Positions 61,251 through 64,000 of a stretch of 64,000 bases of DNA are shown in pieces. The notes beneath the pieces are model-generated. The model was given only the letters and a program-made list of their open reading frames with translations, was not told the origin of the DNA and did not search any database. Made by a program: the position numbers and the translations under genes. The stretch lies in assembly GCA_023269675.1 (NCBI GenBank), contig JAHFSX010000010.1:1-64000 (forward strand), given 5' to 3'. Source of the stretch: Verrucomicrobiota bacterium. Lineage in GTDB: Bacteria > Verrucomicrobiota > Kiritimatiellia > RFP12 > UBA1067. Each line of letters begins with the position of its first letter. Position 1 is the first letter of the stretch.

Positions 61251-61769
61251 ATGCCGATTTCCGTCACACCATCTTCGGGTATGCCCTTCGATATCGACTG
61301 GGCCGCGTGGCAGCCGGCTGAAACCGCCGTGCTGACCTTCATCCGCCGCGAAGGGCAGCTCCTGCTGATCCTCAAGAAGCGCGGCCTCGGCCACGGTAAA
61401 ATCAACGCGCCCGGCGGGCGGACCGAGCCCGGCGAAACGAACGAGCAGGCCGCGGTGCGCGAAACGCAGGAGGAGGTCGGGCTCACCCCCCTCGGACTGC
61501 GCCCGGCCGGACGGCTCGACTTCGCCTTCACGGACGGCTATTCGCTGCGCTGCCACGTCTTCACCGCCGAGGCCTGCGCCGGCACGCTCACGGAGACGGA
61601 CGAGGCGGATCCCTTCTGGTGCTCGGAGTCTGACATCCCCTACGGCCGCATGTGGTCCGACGACCGGCTCTGGATCCCGCTGATGCTGCAGGGCAGAGGC
61701 TTTGAAGCTCAGTTCGTTTTCGAAGGCGACCTCATGCTCTGGCACCGGCTCCAGGCAGCCCCCGCCTGA
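61251..61769 (+). CDS. Nudix hydrolase (8-oxo-dGTP diphosphatase type)
   Basis: Protein of 172 residues from MPISVTPSSGMPFDIDWAAW. The Nudix box is complete, GGRTEPGETNEQAAVRETQE with EVGL following, giving the GX5EX7REUXEEXGU pattern. The segment KKRGLGHGKINAPGG before it is typical of MutT/MTH1-like enzymes that hydrolyse oxidised purine triphosphates. The C-terminus has WFCSE-like aromatic residues. It is probably a nucleotide-pool cleaner, in keeping with the upstream gene. No substrate can be proved from sequence. Confidence 0.88.
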   Translation: MPISVTPSSGMPFDIDWAAWQPAETAVLTFIRREGQLLLILKKRGLGHGKINAPGGRTEPGETNEQAAVRETQEEVGLTPLGLRPAGRLDFAFTDGYSLRCHVFTAEACAGTLTETDEADPFWCSESDIPYGRMWSDDRLWIPLMLQGRGFEAQFVFEGDLMLWHRLQAAPA

Positions 61770-61772
61770 CCC

Positions 61773-61795
61773 GCACGCCCCGGAAATGGGCGTGC
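61773..61795. terminator. GC-rich hairpin between convergent genes
   Basis: GCACGCCC (61773-61780) and GGGCGTGC (61788-61795) with loop CGGAAAT are a perfect 8-bp stem between the Nudix gene and the minus-strand gene at 61837. There is no U tract. Confidence 0.5.
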
Positions 61796-61836
61796 CGCCT
61801 TCCGAAAGCGCCCCGCGCTAGGGCAGCCTGTCAAGG

Positions 61837-62616
61837 TCACTTCTTTTTGCGAGGCTCCGCCGTGCCGCCGCGCTTTCCGGTCATTCCGTCACCCCAGTTT
61901 TGTGCCAGGTCGAAACGCCCGTCGCGCGCCTTCCCACCTCGCATCTTCCCGCCGCGCGCCCGCGCGGCGGGTGCCGGCTTGGCAGGCCCCGGGCCTGCGG
62001 TGGGTTTAGGCCGCGGCGGTAACGGCGGGTGCGCACCCTTCAGCGCAGGGCCTTTTCCGGCGCCGCCGGTCCGCTGTTGTGCGGTCAGCGCGCGTTGCCG
62101 TCCGCTCAGCGGGGAGCTTCTCCCGTCGCCGCCATAGCGCGGCTGACCGGGCGCTACACGGCGTTCCCCGCGCGGCGGCACTTCTTCTTCCGCCTCCAAT
62201 TCGCCCAGCCGCTCGCGCCTGCGCTGCAAACCATAGAGACCCGCGAAAGCCATCGTCGCCACGCTCACCAGCACCAGCCGGTTCAGGCGGGCACAGGGTA
62301 CAGCAACGTCACTCCCCTTTTCTTGCGCACGCGGTTCAGAAAACACCCGGTCGAGGTCCTCCTCGGCGAGTTTGCCGCTGATCCAATCCTGCACACGCTC
62401 CGGAGAGAGATTGCGGATCTTATTAACCCTTTTTTCGGCCTCGGCACGCCGAATATCCTCGAGGTGCAAGGACGTGTCCAGGCCAGCGCCGCGCGTCTCG
62501 CGGTCGACTCGGGCTTGCACCACACTGGCCGCGTCAACCGCACGTTCTGCCGCACCCCACGCCGCGGCGGCAGCGAGGCCCCAGGCGGCCACGCCTGCAT
62601 AAAATCCCGCGCGCAT
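61837..62616 (-). CDS. Hypothetical membrane protein with basic, proline-rich tail
   Basis: Protein of 259 residues. A signal-like helix (about 1-22) is followed by an amphipathic stretch (LHLEDIRRAEAEKRVNKI) and a membrane helix at about 110-130 (LVLVSVATMAFAGLYGL). A long tail rich in Arg, Gly, Pro and Ala ends PRKKK. I recognise no family. Its ATG shares a base with the stop of the upstream gene (TGATG), so it is coupled to the pilin-associated-like protein and may serve the same structure. The tail is low-complexity and could bind nucleic acid or cell wall, but that is a guess. Confidence 0.6.
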   Translation of the reverse strand: MRAGFYAGVAAWGLAAAAAWGAAERAVDAASVVQARVDRETRGAGLDTSLHLEDIRRAEAEKRVNKIRNLSPERVQDWISGKLAEEDLDRVFSEPRAQEKGSDVAVPCARLNRLVLVSVATMAFAGLYGLQRRRERLGELEAEEEVPPRGERRVAPGQPRYGGDGRSSPLSGRQRALTAQQRTGGAGKGPALKGAHPPLPPRPKPTAGPGPAKPAPAARARGGKMRGGKARDGRFDLAQNWGDGMTGKRGGTAEPRKKK

Positions 62617-64000
62617 CAGAGCACCTCCCTCCAGCCGATCACGCGGGGATTAGCGACCGACATCGGCAGATAGATGAAGAAATTGCTCCCGTCCGGGCTG
62701 CGCGACCCCAAGCGGATGTCCCAGTTGAAACTCACCGTGGCGTTGAAGACCAGGCCGTCATCGCGGCTCACCACCGCGCCGTTGAACTGGCACGGACCGA
62801 GCGTCCCCATGACCGCGTGGTTGTTATAGAGGACCGCATCGATATGGGTAATCTCCCCAGATTGGGCGATCTCCGTGATCTTCAGGTCCCCGATCGCGCT
62901 CTCGTAATACGCCCGGTCCTCCGTGCTGCTCGGCTCATATTTCTTTGTCTTTTTGTTGAGCAGGTATTTGACCTTCTGCCCTGAATCCGCCGCCGTGTAG
63001 TTGCCCGAGAACATGGACGGGTACCCGATGGACGCGTCGGTGGGATCACTGGAGTAAGCCTTTACAAACGGAGGTCCGATAAATTCCTTGACCGCATTCA
63101 TCCACGCCGGATCCTTGTAGTTGCCGATCACAATGTTGCCTTTGGAAACCAGCCCCAACATGTCCTTCCCCGCGTTGTTTTTGACCGTCTGGGCGGGCGA
63201 GGGGTCGGGTTTCGGCCAGACGGGTGCGTTTCCGTAGGTGACATTACCGACAACATGGATGTTCCGTCCCGCGTAGATCACGCCCTGCCCCCTGACGGTC
63301 CCCTTGATGATCACGTCGCCTTCAATCACCACCGGACCAGAGATCTCGATGGGCGCGGCCGTCCCGTCCAGCACGATGCTCCCTTTGTCGGCCCCGGTCG
63401 CCAAACCCGAAGGCCCGTTCCCGTTGAAGCAGCCGCTCACCAGGGTCACGCCGTTCTGTTTGATCGTGCCCCCCGTGTTATTGGCCACCATGCGATACCA
63501 TTCCAGATCGCCGAGGTAAGGCATTTCCAGCTCCTCCTGATGCGAGTACACCCGTGTTGACTCAGCGGCATCATACCCCTGTAACCATACACCGGCGCCG
63601 TCCGAGGCCGGGCTGGTCGGCCGGGTCCGCAGGCCCGCGTAGTCCCAATAATCGTCGCGCGACATGAACCGCGGGGCGCCAATAACCAATCCCGAAGCCC
63701 CCAACTCGGTGTTCGGCGCCGCATAGGCGAAGCCGTTGATGTAGGCGATGCCGTCCAGCAACAGGTCGCCGTTGGCCCGGACATCCCCGTTCGCCACAAC
63801 GCCATTACCCCTGAACCAGCCGTAATTGTTCATAAAATAAGCATGGTCGAATACGGATGACCGCCGGAGCGCATACTCGACCGTCTCCTCTATCATTTTC
63901 GAAACCTCGACGCCGGCCGCCGAGTCCCCCGTCGCCGTAGCTTGCAGCGTGACGTGGGCGTATTGAAACGGCTCTCCGACAGGGGGCCGCTCGACCCCTT
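62616..64000 (-). CDS. Surface or pilus-assembly-like protein, N-terminus beyond the window
   Basis: At least 460 residues; the frame stays open to the right edge, so the start is outside. Visible text includes SKMIEETVEYALRRSSVFDH, then FMNNYGWFRGNGVVANGDVR and repeated Gly-rich beta stretches (PVVIEGDVIIKGTVRGQGVI, NIHVVGNVTYGN). These suggest a right-handed beta-helix or a pilus-associated PilX-like protein. Such proteins in PVC bacteria often lie next to pseudopilin genes. I cannot name the family securely. It overlaps the next gene by one base. Confidence 0.6.
   Translation of the reverse strand, partial: GVERPPVGEPFQYAHVTLQATATGDSAAGVEVSKMIEETVEYALRRSSVFDHAYFMNNYGWFRGNGVVANGDVRANGDLLLDGIAYINGFAYAAPNTELGASGLVIGAPRFMSRDDYWDYAGLRTRPTSPASDGAGVWLQGYDAAESTRVYSHQEELEMPYLGDLEWYRMVANNTGGTIKQNGVTLVSGCFNGNGPSGLATGADKGSIVLDGTAAPIEISGPVVIEGDVIIKGTVRGQGVIYAGRNIHVVGNVTYGNAPVWPKPDPSPAQTVKNNAGKDMLGLVSKGNIVIGNYKDPAWMNAVKEFIGPPFVKAYSSDPTDASIGYPSMFSGNYTAADSGQKVKYLLNKKTKKYEPSSTEDRAYYESAIGDLKITEIAQSGEITHIDAVLYNNHAVMGTLGPCQFNGAVVSRDDGLVFNATVSFNWDIRLGSRSPDGSNFFIYLPMSVANPRVIGWREVL

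Overview
The window looks like chromosomal DNA of a GC-rich Gram-negative bacterium of the PVC group, most likely Kiritimatiellota or a near relative. The grounds are indirect: a formylglycine sulfatase beside its anaerobic maturase, a TIGR04073 exosortase-associated protein, a giant DUF11-repeat surface protein, an RpiB-GlyA fusion, and a type II secretion locus whose L component resembles fused PilM/PilN. No rRNA is present, so the placement is inference.

Layout. (1) 1-9229, minus strand: type II secretion operon gspE-F-G-H-I-J-K, then a GspL/PilMN-like and a GspM/PilO-like gene that runs off the left edge. (2) 9549-11216: tRNA-Gly(UCC) and tRNA-Leu(CAA) behind a sigma70-like promoter, then a decayed prophage. 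(3) 11291-21533, minus strand: a cluster read as BASS-family transporter, sigma54 activator, ABM-domain monooxygenase, outer-membrane protein, sulfatase maturase, sulfatase, PAP2/2H phosphoesterase fusion, second outer-membrane protein and DUF3313 lipoprotein. A good sigma54 promoter lies just after the activator gene. (4) 21600-24600: gene fragments, an AT-rich foreign-looking gene and empty DNA. (5) 24603-30895, plus strand: hydrolase, small basic protein, exported aldo/keto reductase, then a sulfur module (CstB-like persulfide dioxygenase-rhodanese, paired YeeE/YedE transporters, flavin disulfide reductase). (6) 31000-40550: two paralogous stress islands with CsbD-like proteins carrying Cys-rich tails, flanking signalling genes (CheB-like, receivers, AraC, TIGR04073 protein, large hybrid kinase) and a receiver pseudogene. 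(7) 40871-48856: the 2661-residue DUF11 protein. (8) 49441-64000: housekeeping genes (alr, ettA, dus, Fe-S membrane/ferredoxin pair, polA, rpiB-glyA, deoxyribosyltransferase-like, Nudix) and a pilus- or surface-like pair cut by the right edge.

The most unusual signal is not a gene. At least ten intergenic gaps carry degenerate tandem repeats of period 7 or 8 bases. In many of them the two halves of the gap are reverse complements, so the gap can fold into a long imperfect hairpin. The unit sequence differs from gap to gap but the architecture is the same. A second recurrent signal is a TAGGG-N5-CCC(C/T)A palindrome ahead of the stress-type genes at about 24.5, 31.1 and 39.6 kb.
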